The notes under the pieces were generated by a model that saw nothing but the letters and a program-made list of their open reading frames with translations, made no database searches and was not told where the DNA came from. 40,593 bases of DNA from Bacillota bacterium (lineage in GTDB: Bacteria; Bacillota; Clostridia; Christensenellales; Aristaeellaceae), in assembly GCA_023395615.1 (NCBI GenBank), contig JAEWYP010000068.1, forward strand, positions 1 through 40,593. Direction: 5' to 3'. The position numbers and the translations under genes were made by a program. Below, piece after piece: positions 25,330-33,998 of the stretch; within the stretch, counting starts at the first letter, position 1, and every line of letters starts with the position of its first letter.

Positions 25330-26493
25330 TCAGGAGAAATCGGTGTCAAACTGCACAACCACTTCGTACCGCGGGTCCAATCCATGGGCAAAAGCTGCCA
25401 GCTGTTCCCGTAGCCCTTCGATATCTTCATAGCCATCCGGCAGCAGGCAGTCAAAAATCAGGTTGATCTGCTTCTGGCCCGGTACCATGCGGAAATCATG
25501 CAGGGTCAGCCGTTCGTCCGTATCATTCAGGAACGCTTCCATGCGTTTCCGGACCTCGTTCACCTGGGGATCGTTGGTTACGGTAGGGTCCATGTGGATA
25601 CACACCACAATACCCAGGTCGTTTTTCAGTTCCCGTTCCGCGCGGTCGATCACCTCGTGCACCGCCACGATATCGCCTGTCGCGCTGACCTCCGCATGCA
25701 CCGACGCGATGCAGCGGCCCGGCCCGTAATCATGCACCACCAGATCGTGCACGCCGCGGATTCCGTCGTAGGAAAGCAGTTTGGTTCTGATCTCACGGGT
25801 CAGCTCCGGGTTGGGTTTTTCGCCCAGTAGCCGATCCACCGTGCTTTTGCATACGGAAATCCCTGTTTTGAATACGAACAACGCCACAACCAGACCGATG
25901 TACCCGTCGATCTGCCAGCCAAAAGCTTTTTCCAGAACCACACTGAGCAGTACCGCGCTCGTCGCGGCTACGTCGCTGATGCTGTCCTTGGAAGCGGCGG
26001 CCAACGGTTCGCTGTCGATTTTACGCGCGATCGTCCGGTAATAGAAAAAAAGCCATAGCTTAGCCAGAATTGACAATGCAAGCAGGGCGATCACCAGCAC
26101 GCCTGCCGAAAGCGCCGCAGGGTGCAGCACCGCGTTCAGACCTTCGCCCAGCAGCTTGACCCCGGCCACCACTACAAGTACCCCAACGGCCAGCGCGCCG
26201 ATGTACTCCATGCGCCCATGTCCGAAGGGATGCTCTTTGTCATCCGGTTTTTCCGCCAGACGAACAGAGATGAAGGACATAATACTTCCCGCCGCATCGG
26301 ATAAGTTGTTTACTGCGTCGGCGGTAATCGCCAGTGACCCGCTCAGCAGCCCCAGAGCGAATTTGGTTGCAGAAAGCAATACGTTCACAAGGATCCCTGT
26401 CAGGGTTCCCAATGTGCCGTATGCCGCACGCACCTTTCGGTTCGTGGTATCCTGATAATTTTTCACAAAGTGCCGGATCAGCCAGTTTGTCAA
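25330..26493 (-). CDS. Cation diffusion facilitator, probable Mn(II) exporter
   Basis: Six-helix CDF antiporter with a cytoplasmic ZT-dimer domain, 387 residues from a TTG start at 26493. I chose TTG because AAGGAGG lies just upstream and the product then begins LTNWLIRHFVKNYQDT, like clostridial relatives. An ATG at 26577 has only a weak site. The helix-2 metal site reads N62xxxD66 (AVNNLSD) and helix 5 reads D170xxxD174 (KDSISD). This N-D-D-D set is the pattern I know from manganese-exporting MntE, in contrast with the H-D-H-D of zinc exporters. HPFGHGRMEY at 88-97 is a family motif. It leads the LCP gene. Confidence 0.87.
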   Translation of the reverse strand: MTNWLIRHFVKNYQDTTNRKVRAAYGTLGTLTGILVNVLLSATKFALGLLSGSLAITADAVNNLSDAAGSIMSFISVRLAEKPDDKEHPFGHGRMEYIGALAVGVLVVVAGVKLLGEGLNAVLHPAALSAGVLVIALLALSILAKLWLFFYYRTIARKIDSEPLAAASKDSISDVAATSAVLLSVVLEKAFGWQIDGYIGLVVALFVFKTGISVCKSTVDRLLGEKPNPELTREIRTKLLSYDGIRGVHDLVVHDYGPGRCIASVHAEVSATGDIVAVHEVIDRAERELKNDLGIVVCIHMDPTVTNDPQVNEVRKRMEAFLNDTDERLTLHDFRMVPGQKQINLIFDCLLPDGYEDIEGLREQLAAFAHGLDPRYEVVVQFDTDFS

Positions 26494-26614
26494 GGTCGGC
26501 TCCTCCTTCAGGCAGCCCGGTCCCCGGCAGTAAACGGGTAAAAGAAAGGATGGCCGCGCCATCGTCTCCGCCGCCATTGCCCGCCTTTGACCAAATCGAT
26601 AACCCGCAGGTTAT
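26494..26614 (-). other. Structured 5' leader of the CDF-LCP transcript
   Basis: About 120 bases between the predicted start and the TTG codon. At its 5' end ATAACC and GGTTAT (26614-26609 and 26604-26599 on the minus strand) enclose TGCG, a UNCG-type tetraloop on a C-G pair. A second hairpin, GATGGC-GCG-GCCATC, lies at about 26573-26559. Further downstream CCGG repeats can pair near 26520-26512. I do not see the manganese (yybP-ykoY) riboswitch core by eye. Confidence 0.5.
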
Positions 26615-26620
26615 TGGTGT

Positions 26621-26649
26621 ATTATACTGCATTTTACACTTCATCGCAA
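26621..26649 (-). promoter_or_regulatory. Promoter of the CDF-LCP transcript
   Basis: Read on the minus strand: -35 TTGCGA at 26649-26644, a 17-base spacer, and a consensus -10 TATAAT at 26626-26621. Initiation would fall at about 26614, the first base of the UNCG hairpin. Confidence 0.68.
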
Positions 26650-26721
26650 GCAGAATTTGGAGATCGGTACCTGTTCCGCAGAGAAAATTTCACGATCCGA
26701 GAAAGAAATTGAATTTTAATC

Positions 26722-26750
26722 TTGACATACTCCTGATCGGCGCGTATTAT
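26722..26750 (+). promoter_or_regulatory. Strong promoter of the pyrimidine operon
   Basis: Consensus -35 TTGACA at 26722-26727, a 17-base spacer, and -10 TATTAT at 26745-26750 in an AT-rich patch. The expected start is near 26757, about 46 bases before the pyrC GTG. It is divergent from the CDF promoter, with about 70 bases between the two -35 boxes. Confidence 0.85.
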
Positions 26751-26762
26751 ATATAGTTGAGT

Positions 26763-26777
26763 ATGCGGAACCCGCAT
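26763..26777 (+). promoter_or_regulatory. Short hairpin in the pyr leader
   Basis: ATGCGG and CCGCAT form a six-base stem over a three-base loop just after the predicted transcription start. It is too small and lacks a U-tract for attenuation, and it does not contain the PyrR-binding loop that I would expect in Bacillus-type pyr leaders. It may only stabilise the 5' end. Confidence 0.4.
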
Positions 26778-26802
26778 CGTCAGGCGGAAGGGGAGCTACG
26801 CA

Positions 26803-28071
26803 GTGGACGGCTTGCTGAAGGGCGCGACAGTCTACCGGCAGGGTAAGCTCTGCAAATGCGATATCGCATTTTATCAGGGCGATATCGTTGATGAATCGTT
26901 CGCCAAGTCGAAGGGCGTTCCGGTTGTTCCTGTTGATTCTATTGGAAATTGTATCGTATCACCCGGTTTCGTAGATGTACACGTTCATCTGCGGGAACCG
27001 GGTTTTTCGTATAAAGAAACCATTGCCACCGGCACTCGCGCGGCGGCGCACGGCGGCTACACAACGGTATGCGCCATGCCCAACCTGAACCCGCCGCCCG
27101 ACAACCCGACGCATCTGGAAGAGGAACTGCTGCTGATCCGCCGCAACGCCTGCGTGCAGGTGCTGCCCTACGGCTGCATCACCGTCGGTCAGCAGGGCGA
27201 GGAATGCGTAGATTACCGGGCGCTAATGCCCCATGTGGCTGGTTTTTCGGACGACGGCCACGGCGTGCAGAGCGACGCCGTCACCCGGCGGGCCATGCAA
27301 CGCATCGCCGCGCTGGGCGGGCTGATGGCCGCCCACTGCGAGCAGAACGATCTGCTGCACGGCGGCTACATCCACGACGGAGAGTACTGCCGAGCGCACG
27401 GCCACCGGGGGATCAGCGCGGAAAGCGAATGGCGCGCGGTGGAACGCGACCTGCGATTGGCCAGAGAGACCGGCTGCCGCTACCACGTCTGCCACGTAAG
27501 CTGTCTGGAAAGCGTGGAGTTGATCCGACGAGCCAAGGCCGAAGGGGTGAACGTCACCTGCGAAACCGCGCCCCACTACCTGCTTATGTGCGACGAAGAC
27601 CTGCAGGAAGACGGGCGGTTTAAGATGAACCCGCCGCTTCGGGGCCCGGCGGACCGGGACGCGGTGCTGGCGGGCGCGCTGGACGGCACCATCGACATGA
27701 TCGCGACCGATCACGCCCCGCACAGCGCGGAGGAAAAAGCACGGGGGCTGGAAAAAAGCCTGATGGGCGTAACCGGGCTGGAATGCGCGTTCGCCGTTCT
27801 TTACACCGGGCTGGTGCGCACCGGTAAAATGCCGCTGGAGCGGCTGCTGGAAATGATGACGGACGCGCCGCGCAAACGATTTGGCCTGCCGCCGATGGAT
27901 TTTACCCCCGGGCAGGCGGCAAACCTGACCGTATGGGACCTTTCGCGAAGCTGGACGGTCAACCCGGAGGAATTTTGCTCTCTGGGGCACGCCACTCCCT
28001 TCGCAGGCGCTACGGTCTACGGACAGAATCGACTCACTTTGGCAGGAGGCAACACCGTATGGCAATGCTGA
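26803..28071 (+). CDS. pyrC: Dihydroorotase PyrC, class I
   Basis: Zinc-dependent amidohydrolase that closes carbamoyl aspartate to dihydroorotate. The chain has 422 residues from a GTG start, with GGGGAG eight bases upstream. Metal ligands and family motifs: H60 and H62 in DVHVHLREPG, D151 in GFSDDGHG, H178 in MAAHCEQ, H228/H231 in YHVCHVSC and D303 in ATDHAPHSAEE. The D151 position and length mark class I (Bacillus type) rather than the shorter E. coli form. It is the first gene of the operon although it catalyses the third step. It overlaps carA by 13 bases. Confidence 0.96.
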   Translation: MDGLLKGATVYRQGKLCKCDIAFYQGDIVDESFAKSKGVPVVPVDSIGNCIVSPGFVDVHVHLREPGFSYKETIATGTRAAAHGGYTTVCAMPNLNPPPDNPTHLEEELLLIRRNACVQVLPYGCITVGQQGEECVDYRALMPHVAGFSDDGHGVQSDAVTRRAMQRIAALGGLMAAHCEQNDLLHGGYIHDGEYCRAHGHRGISAESEWRAVERDLRLARETGCRYHVCHVSCLESVELIRRAKAEGVNVTCETAPHYLLMCDEDLQEDGRFKMNPPLRGPADRDAVLAGALDGTIDMIATDHAPHSAEEKARGLEKSLMGVTGLECAFAVLYTGLVRTGKMPLERLLEMMTDAPRKRFGLPPMDFTPGQAANLTVWDLSRSWTVNPEEFCSLGHATPFAGATVYGQNRLTLAGGNTVWQC

Positions 28072-29162
28072 ACCGCAAACTGGTGATGGAAAACGGTTCC
28101 GAGTATTTTGGCACGGGTTTCGGCGCAAAAACCGACGCCCTTTGCGAAATGGTTTTTAACACTTCCATGGTCGGTTATCAGGAGATTGTGACCGACCCAA
28201 GCTACACCGCGCAGATGGTGGTGATGACCTATCCCCTGATCGGCAACTACGGCGTGACCGACGAGGATTCCGAAACCCGCACCCCCAGCCTGGGCGCGCT
28301 GGTGGTACGGGAATATAACGACCTGCCCAGCAATTTCCGCTACACCAAAACGCTTGGGGAACTGCTGGAGGAAAACGGCATCCCCGGCATTCAGGGTGTG
28401 GATACCCGCAAAATCAACCGGATGATCCGCAACGAAGGCAGCCAGCGCGCGCTTCTGTGCGACCCGAACGTTACGCGCGAGGAGGCGCTGAAACGCATTC
28501 GCGCCTACGACTACCCGCACGACGTGGTCGCCCGCGTAAGCAGTAAAAAGAAGTGGTACGCGCGCACCCCCAACGCGCGCTACAACGTGGTGTGCATCGA
28601 CTGTGGCGTAAAGCTGAACATCATCCGCAAACTGCGGGAGCACAACTGCAACGTTCTGGTCGTGCCCTACGACACCCCCGCCGATACGATTATGAGCTTT
28701 ATGCCGGACGGGCTTTTCCTCTCCAACGGCCCCGGCGACCCGGAGGACGTCACCCCTGTGATCGATACGGTGCGCGCTCTGCGCGGCAAACTGCCCATCT
28801 TCGGCATCTGCCTCGGGCACCAGATGATCGCGCTGAGCTACGGGGCCAAAACCTTCAAAATGAAATTCGGCCATCGCGGCGGCAACCACCCGGTGATCGA
28901 CCTGCGCACCGGCAAGATCGAAATTACCAGCCAGAACCACTCCTTCGCAGTGGATGTGGACAGCCTCGCCGGTACGGGGCTTACGCTTACGCATCAGAAC
29001 CTGCTGGACCATACCGCCGAAGGGATGGAGTGCGTGAAGGACCGGCTGTTCTCCGTACAGTATCACCCGGAAAGCGCCCCCGGCCCACAGGACAGCGCCT
29101 ACCTGTTCGATCGCTTTATCGACCATATGGCCGCCGCAAAGGAGGAGAACGCCCATGCCTAA
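28059..29162 (+). CDS. carA: Carbamoyl-phosphate synthase small subunit CarA
   Basis: Glutaminase subunit that supplies ammonia to CarB. ATG 28059, with AGGAGG nine bases upstream, gives 367 residues, a normal length; a second ATG at 28065 is possible. The N-terminal domain is recognised by NTSMVGYQEIVTDPSY. The C-terminal amidotransferase has C251 in FGICLGHQ and H336/E338 in YHPESAPGP. It overlaps pyrC by 13 bases and carB by eight. There is a single car pair in the window, inside the pyrimidine operon. It may also have to serve arginine synthesis unless another copy exists. Confidence 0.95.
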   Translation: MAMLNRKLVMENGSEYFGTGFGAKTDALCEMVFNTSMVGYQEIVTDPSYTAQMVVMTYPLIGNYGVTDEDSETRTPSLGALVVREYNDLPSNFRYTKTLGELLEENGIPGIQGVDTRKINRMIRNEGSQRALLCDPNVTREEALKRIRAYDYPHDVVARVSSKKKWYARTPNARYNVVCIDCGVKLNIIRKLREHNCNVLVVPYDTPADTIMSFMPDGLFLSNGPGDPEDVTPVIDTVRALRGKLPIFGICLGHQMIALSYGAKTFKMKFGHRGGNHPVIDLRTGKIEITSQNHSFAVDVDSLAGTGLTLTHQNLLDHTAEGMECVKDRLFSVQYHPESAPGPQDSAYLFDRFIDHMAAAKEENAHA

Positions 29163-32100
29163 ACGCACAGACCTCCACCGGATTCTCGTGATCGGGTCCG
29201 GCCCCATCATCATCGGTCAGGCGGCGGAATTTGACTACGCGGGCACGCAGGCGTGCCTGGCGCTTCGGGAGGAAGGGTACGAGGTGATCCTCGTCAACTC
29301 CAACCCCGCCACCATCATGACGGATACCCACATCGCCGATAAGGTATACATGGAACCCCTCACGCTGGAATACGTGGCGAAAATCCTACGTTTCGAACGG
29401 CCGGACGCCATACTGCCGGGGCTGGGCGGCCAGACCGGCCTCAACCTGGCCATGCAGCTTTCCCGCAAGGGCATTCTCAACGAATGTCAGGTCGAAATTC
29501 TCGGCACCAGCTTCGACTCCATCGAGAAAGCCGAAGACCGCCAGAAATTTAAGGAACTGTGCCAGAGCCTGGGCGAGCCGGTGCTGCCTTCCATGATCGC
29601 GCATACGTTGGAGGAGGGCAAGCGCGCGGCGGAAACCATCGGTTACCCCGTGGTGCTGCGCCCCGCCTTCACACTGGGCGGCACGGGCGGCGGCTTTGCG
29701 GACGACGAAGCCGAGCTGATGCCGTTGCTTAAAAACGCGCTGAAGCTTTCCCCTGTGACCGAGGTGCTGGTGGAAAAGAGCATCAAAGGGTATAAGGAAA
29801 TCGAATACGAGGTGATGCGCGACCACAACGATACCGCCATCACCGTCTGCAATATGGAAAATCTGGACCCCGTGGGCGTGCACACCGGCGACTCGGTAGT
29901 TGTCTGCCCCAGCCAGACCCTGACCAACAAGGAATATCACATGCTCCGGGACAGCGCGCTGCGCATCATCCGGGCGCTGAAGATCGAGGGCGGCTGCAAC
30001 GTGCAGTTCGCGCTGGACCCCTTCAGCTTCCAGTACTATGTAATCGAGGTCAACCCGCGCGTCAGCCGCTCCTCGGCGCTGGCCAGCAAAGCCAGCGGCT
30101 ACCCCATCGCCCGTGTATCCGCCAAGGTTGCGGTCGGGATGCTGCTTAACGAAATTCCGCTGGCCAACACCCCCGCCAGTTTCGAACCGGCGCTGGATTA
30201 CATCGTCACCAAGATTGCGCGCTTCCCGTTTGATAAACTGGAAGGGTCCAGCAACAAGCTTTCCACCCAGATGAAGGCGACCGGCGAAGTGATGAGCATC
30301 GGCCGCACGTTTGAGGAAAGCCTGCTCAAGGCGGTACGCTCGCTGGAAGTGGGCGCCTGCCACCTGTACATCCACAAATTCGACGGCTGGACGACGGATC
30401 AGCTGCTAGCCTACATCCACGACGCGACCGACGACCGGCTGTTCGCCATCGCACAGTTGATTCGCATGGGTATTCACTTAAGCCTGATCTACAACCAGAC
30501 GATGATCGACATGTTCTTTCTGGAAAAGATCAAAAACATCGTGGAGTTTGAAACACCGCTGCTCGCCGGGAAAAACGACCCGGACATCCTGTACGCCGCC
30601 AAACGCATGGGCGTAAGCGACAAATATATCGGCCAGCTCTGGGGGCTTAAGGAAGGCGAAGTTTTCCGCCTGCGCCAGAAGCTCGGCATCCTGCCCGTGT
30701 ATAAGATGATCGACACCTGCGCCAGCGAGTTTGACAGCTACGTTCCCTACTTCTACTCCACCTACGAGGAAGAAAACGAGTCCGTCGTATCCGACCGCAA
30801 AAAGATCGTAGTGCTGGGGTCCGGCCCCATCCGCATCGGGCAGGGGGTGGAGTTTGACTACTCCACCGTGCACGCCATCTGGACTATCCGGGCCGCAGGG
30901 TACGAGGCGATCATCATCAACAACAACCCGGAAACCGTATCTACCGATTACACCACCAGCGATAAGCTGTACTTCGAACCCCTCACGGTGGAGGATGTGA
31001 TGAACATCCTTGCGCTGGAGAAGCCGGAAGGGGTCATCGTGAGCCTTGGCGGACAGACGGCCATCAATCTGGCGGAGCGACTGCACCAGATGGGCGTGAA
31101 GATGATCGGCACCGACGTGCTGGCCATCAACCGCGCCGAAAACCGGGACTCCTTTGAAAAAATCATGAACCAACTGCAAATCCCGCAGCCGCAGGGCGAG
31201 GCCGTTACCAATATCGAGGCGGGGGTCAAGGCTGCCGAACGGATCGGCTACCCCGTGCTGGTACGCCCCAGTTACGTACTGGGTGGCCGGGCCATGCAGA
31301 TCGTGAACAATGAAAAAGCGCTGCGCCACTACCTGCATACCGCCGTGCTGCTGGACGAGGACGAGCCGGTGCTGGTGGATAAGTACATCGTCGGCCGCGA
31401 GCTGGAAACCGACGCCGTCTGCGACGGAACCAACGTGTATATTCCCGGCATTATGGAGCACGTGGAACGCACCGGCATCCACAGCGGCGACAGCATCAGC
31501 GTCTACCCCACCTTCAGCGTAAGCGATCAGGCGAAAAAGACCATCACGGATTACACGGTGCGCCTGGGGCTGGGCATCGGCATCATCGGGCTTTACAACA
31601 TCCAGTTTATCGTAGCGCCCGACGACAAGGTGTACGTCATCGAGGTCAACCCCCGTTCCAGCCGTACGGTTCCATTCCTGAGCAAGGCGACCGGCGTGCC
31701 GCTGGCGGACATCGGCACCCGCGTGATGTTAGGCCAGAGTCTGCGGGATCAGGGGATTACCGACGTGGTCGCCCCGGAGCGGAAACGCTGGTACGTAAAA
31801 GCCCCGGCCTTCAGCTTCAGCAAACTGCGCGGTATGGACGCATATTTAAGCCCGGAAATGAAATCCACCGGCGAGGCCATCGGCTATGACAACACCTTAA
31901 ACCGCGCCCTGTACAAAGCCATGCTTTCCAGCGGAATGAACGTAAGCAACTACGGCACCCTGTTCGTCACCATTGCCGATCAGGACAAAGCCGAAGCCCT
32001 GCCGCTGATCCGCCGCTTCTACAACCTCGGCTTCAACATCGAGGCCACGCACGGCACAGCGGAATACCTGAAGAAAAACGGCATCCGCACCCGCGAACGC

Positions 32101-32340
32101 TTAAAGATCAGCGAGGGCAGCGAAGAAATACTGGAATCCCTGCGGCAGGGGCACGTTAACTACGTTATTAACACCCGCACCCCCGGCAGCGACAGCCACG
32201 AAAGCGACGGCGCGGTTATCCGCCGTTGCGCCGTGGAAAACAACGTGACCATCTTTACCGCGCTGGATACCGTACGCGTGCTGCTGGACGTGCTGGAGGA
32301 AATCACCCTGTGCGTCTCCACCATCGACGCGGAAAAGTGA
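29155..32340 (+). CDS. carB: Carbamoyl-phosphate synthase large subunit CarB
   Basis: Makes carbamoyl phosphate from bicarbonate, ammonia and two ATP. At 1061 residues it has the full two-half structure. The first half opens with IGSGPIIIGQAAEFDYAG and the second, near residue 554, with LGSGPIRIGQGVEFDYS; each has an ATP-grasp domain with EVNPRVSRSSALASK or EVNPRSSRTVPFLSK. The oligomerisation domain lies between them, and the C-terminal MGS-like allosteric domain starts near 930, the usual site of UMP and ornithine control. It overlaps carA by eight bases. Confidence 0.97.
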   Translation: MPKRTDLHRILVIGSGPIIIGQAAEFDYAGTQACLALREEGYEVILVNSNPATIMTDTHIADKVYMEPLTLEYVAKILRFERPDAILPGLGGQTGLNLAMQLSRKGILNECQVEILGTSFDSIEKAEDRQKFKELCQSLGEPVLPSMIAHTLEEGKRAAETIGYPVVLRPAFTLGGTGGGFADDEAELMPLLKNALKLSPVTEVLVEKSIKGYKEIEYEVMRDHNDTAITVCNMENLDPVGVHTGDSVVVCPSQTLTNKEYHMLRDSALRIIRALKIEGGCNVQFALDPFSFQYYVIEVNPRVSRSSALASKASGYPIARVSAKVAVGMLLNEIPLANTPASFEPALDYIVTKIARFPFDKLEGSSNKLSTQMKATGEVMSIGRTFEESLLKAVRSLEVGACHLYIHKFDGWTTDQLLAYIHDATDDRLFAIAQLIRMGIHLSLIYNQTMIDMFFLEKIKNIVEFETPLLAGKNDPDILYAAKRMGVSDKYIGQLWGLKEGEVFRLRQKLGILPVYKMIDTCASEFDSYVPYFYSTYEEENESVVSDRKKIVVLGSGPIRIGQGVEFDYSTVHAIWTIRAAGYEAIIINNNPETVSTDYTTSDKLYFEPLTVEDVMNILALEKPEGVIVSLGGQTAINLAERLHQMGVKMIGTDVLAINRAENRDSFEKIMNQLQIPQPQGEAVTNIEAGVKAAERIGYPVLVRPSYVLGGRAMQIVNNEKALRHYLHTAVLLDEDEPVLVDKYIVGRELETDAVCDGTNVYIPGIMEHVERTGIHSGDSISVYPTFSVSDQAKKTITDYTVRLGLGIGIIGLYNIQFIVAPDDKVYVIEVNPRSSRTVPFLSKATGVPLADIGTRVMLGQSLRDQGITDVVAPERKRWYVKAPAFSFSKLRGMDAYLSPEMKSTGEAIGYDNTLNRALYKAMLSSGMNVSNYGTLFVTIADQDKAEALPLIRRFYNLGFNIEATHGTAEYLKKNGIRTRERLKISEGSEEILESLRQGHVNYVINTRTPGSDSHESDGAVIRRCAVENNVTIFTALDTVRVLLDVLEEITLCVSTIDAEK

Positions 32341-32346
32341 GGGCTT

Positions 32347-33102
32347 ATGCAGTTTACCGTAACCGAGAACCTGCCGCTTGCTCAAAGCGTATACCGGATC
32401 ACGCTAACGGGCGACACGCGCGCCTTTACGCGCCCGGGGCAGTTCGCGCAGGTCAGTCTTCCCGGTTTTTACCTGCGCCGACCCCTGTCCGTCTATGACT
32501 GGGAGGCCGCCGAAAGCGGTTGGGTTATGCTGGTGTACAAAACCGTGGGGCACGGCACCGAAGCGTTAAGCCAGGTACCCGCGGGCGCAGCGCTGGACCT
32601 GCTGACCGGGCTTGGCAACGGCTTTGAAATGAACTGCGGCAAAGCCCCCCTGCTGCTGGGCGGCGGTGTAGGCACACCCCCGCTGTACGGGCTGGCGAAG
32701 CGATTACTGGCCGCCGGGCAAGCACCCATGGCGGTGCTGGGCTTTAACTGCGAGGGTGACATCATCCTGCAAAAGGAATTCGAAGAGCTGGGCATTCCCA
32801 CCCTCGTTTCCACGATGGACGGCAGCGCCTGCGTACGCGGCTTCGCGACCGACGCGGCGGAAACTTTCACCGGGCGGTTCGATTATGTCTATGCCTGCGG
32901 CCCCCTGCCGATGCTGAAAGCCGCAAACACCTTTTGCGAAAGGCACGGAGTCGGCGGGCAGTTCAGCCTGGAAAGCCGCATGGCCTGCGGTTTTGGCGCC
33001 TGCATGGGCTGCACCATCCAAACCGCAAACGGGCCGAAGCGCGTGTGCAAGGACGGGCCGGTGTTCGGCCGGGAGGAAATCGAATGGCAGACACAGGCGT
33101 AA
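32347..33102 (+). CDS. pyrK: Dihydroorotate dehydrogenase electron-transfer subunit PyrK
   Basis: FAD and [2Fe-2S] subunit that passes electrons from the PyrD flavin to NAD+. 251 residues. RRPLSVYDW at 44-52 is the FAD-binding RxxS segment. LLLGGGVGTPPLYGLAKRL from 102 is the NAD site. C214, C219, C222 and C234 (CGFGACMGC plus RVC) are the iron-sulfur ligands. With the class 1B PyrD encoded next (19-base overlap) it forms the NAD-linked enzyme of anaerobic and facultative Bacillota. It starts six bases after carB. Confidence 0.95.
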   Translation: MQFTVTENLPLAQSVYRITLTGDTRAFTRPGQFAQVSLPGFYLRRPLSVYDWEAAESGWVMLVYKTVGHGTEALSQVPAGAALDLLTGLGNGFEMNCGKAPLLLGGGVGTPPLYGLAKRLLAAGQAPMAVLGFNCEGDIILQKEFEELGIPTLVSTMDGSACVRGFATDAAETFTGRFDYVYACGPLPMLKAANTFCERHGVGGQFSLESRMACGFGACMGCTIQTANGPKRVCKDGPVFGREEIEWQTQA

Positions 33103-33998
33103 CCCTTTCCGGCATCCGGCTGGATAACCCGGTGATCCCCGCCAGCGGCACCTTCGGCTTTGGTAAGGAGTTTCGGGAATACTACGATATTAATATACTG
33201 GGCACCTTTTCCTTCAAGGGCACCACGCTGGAACCGCGTTTTGGTAACCCTACGCCCCGCGTGGCGGAGTGCACCGCCGGGATGCTCAACGCCGTCGGCC
33301 TCCAAAACCCGGGTGTGCGGCATGTGATCGACCACGAGTTGCCGGAGCTGGCCACCTTTTTCCACAAGCCGGTCATGGCCAACATCAGCGGTTTCTCACT
33401 GGAGGAATACGTGGAAGTAGCCCGGCTTTTGGACACACAGCCGCAGGTGGGCTGGCTGGAAGTAAACGTGAGCTGCCCCAACGTGCACGGCGGCGGCATG
33501 GCCTTCGGCACCAGCGCGGCAAACGCGGCGGCGGTCACAAAGGCGGTCAAAGCGGCAACCTCAAAGCCCGTTTATATCAAGCTGAGCCCGAACGTGACGG
33601 ACATCGTATCCATCGCGCGGGCCTGCGAAGACGCGGGCGCGGACGGCCTCAGCCTGATTAACACCCTGCTGGGTATGCGCATCGATCTCAAAACCGGTAG
33701 ACCGCTGCTGGCCAACACGACCGGCGGCCTGTCCGGCCCGGCGATCTTCCCGGTGGCGCTTCGGATGGTGTGGCAGGTTTCGCAGGCCGTACATATCCCC
33801 GTCATCGGCATGGGCGGTATCGCCGGTGCCGAGGATGTGCTGGAAATGATGTACGCGGGCGCAACCGCCGTACAGGTGGGCGCGCAAAATCTGGTTAACC
33901 CCTTTGCCTGCAAGGAAATCATCGAGGCGCTGCCGCAGGTAATGGAGAAATATCACATCCATTCCCTACAAAACATCATCGGAGGTGCGTGGAAATGA
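33084..33998 (+). CDS. pyrD: Dihydroorotate dehydrogenase catalytic subunit PyrD, class 1B
   Basis: FMN TIM-barrel enzyme that oxidises dihydroorotate to orotate. ATG 33084, with GGAGG at 33072-33076, gives 304 residues; the upstream part of the open frame lies inside pyrK. C131 in NVSCPNVHGG is the catalytic base typical of class 1 enzymes (class 2 uses serine). K45 in SFKGTT contacts FMN. There is no N-terminal membrane helix, which agrees with the soluble 1B type paired with PyrK. The stop overlaps pyrF by four bases. Confidence 0.95.
   Translation: MADTGVTLSGIRLDNPVIPASGTFGFGKEFREYYDINILGTFSFKGTTLEPRFGNPTPRVAECTAGMLNAVGLQNPGVRHVIDHELPELATFFHKPVMANISGFSLEEYVEVARLLDTQPQVGWLEVNVSCPNVHGGGMAFGTSAANAAAVTKAVKAATSKPVYIKLSPNVTDIVSIARACEDAGADGLSLINTLLGMRIDLKTGRPLLANTTGGLSGPAIFPVALRMVWQVSQAVHIPVIGMGGIAGAEDVLEMMYAGATAVQVGAQNLVNPFACKEIIEALPQVMEKYHIHSLQNIIGGAWK

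Noticed and set aside
26494..26577. Longer CDF protein starting at ATG 26577
   Set aside because: The extra 28 residues cover the leader hairpin and the strong AAGGAGG site. The product from TTG 26493 matches the family N-terminus better.
26494..26614. Manganese (yybP-ykoY) riboswitch before the CDF gene
   Set aside because: The leader is structured and the context fits, but I could not find the conserved core by eye, so it is reported only as a structured leader.
26751..26802. PyrR-type attenuator before pyrC
   Set aside because: There is only one 6-bp hairpin, no terminator-antiterminator pair and no PyrR-loop consensus.
28017..29213. 398-codon minus-strand open frame opposite carA
   Set aside because: Antisense shadow of carA, with no motif and no ribosome binding site that stands out.
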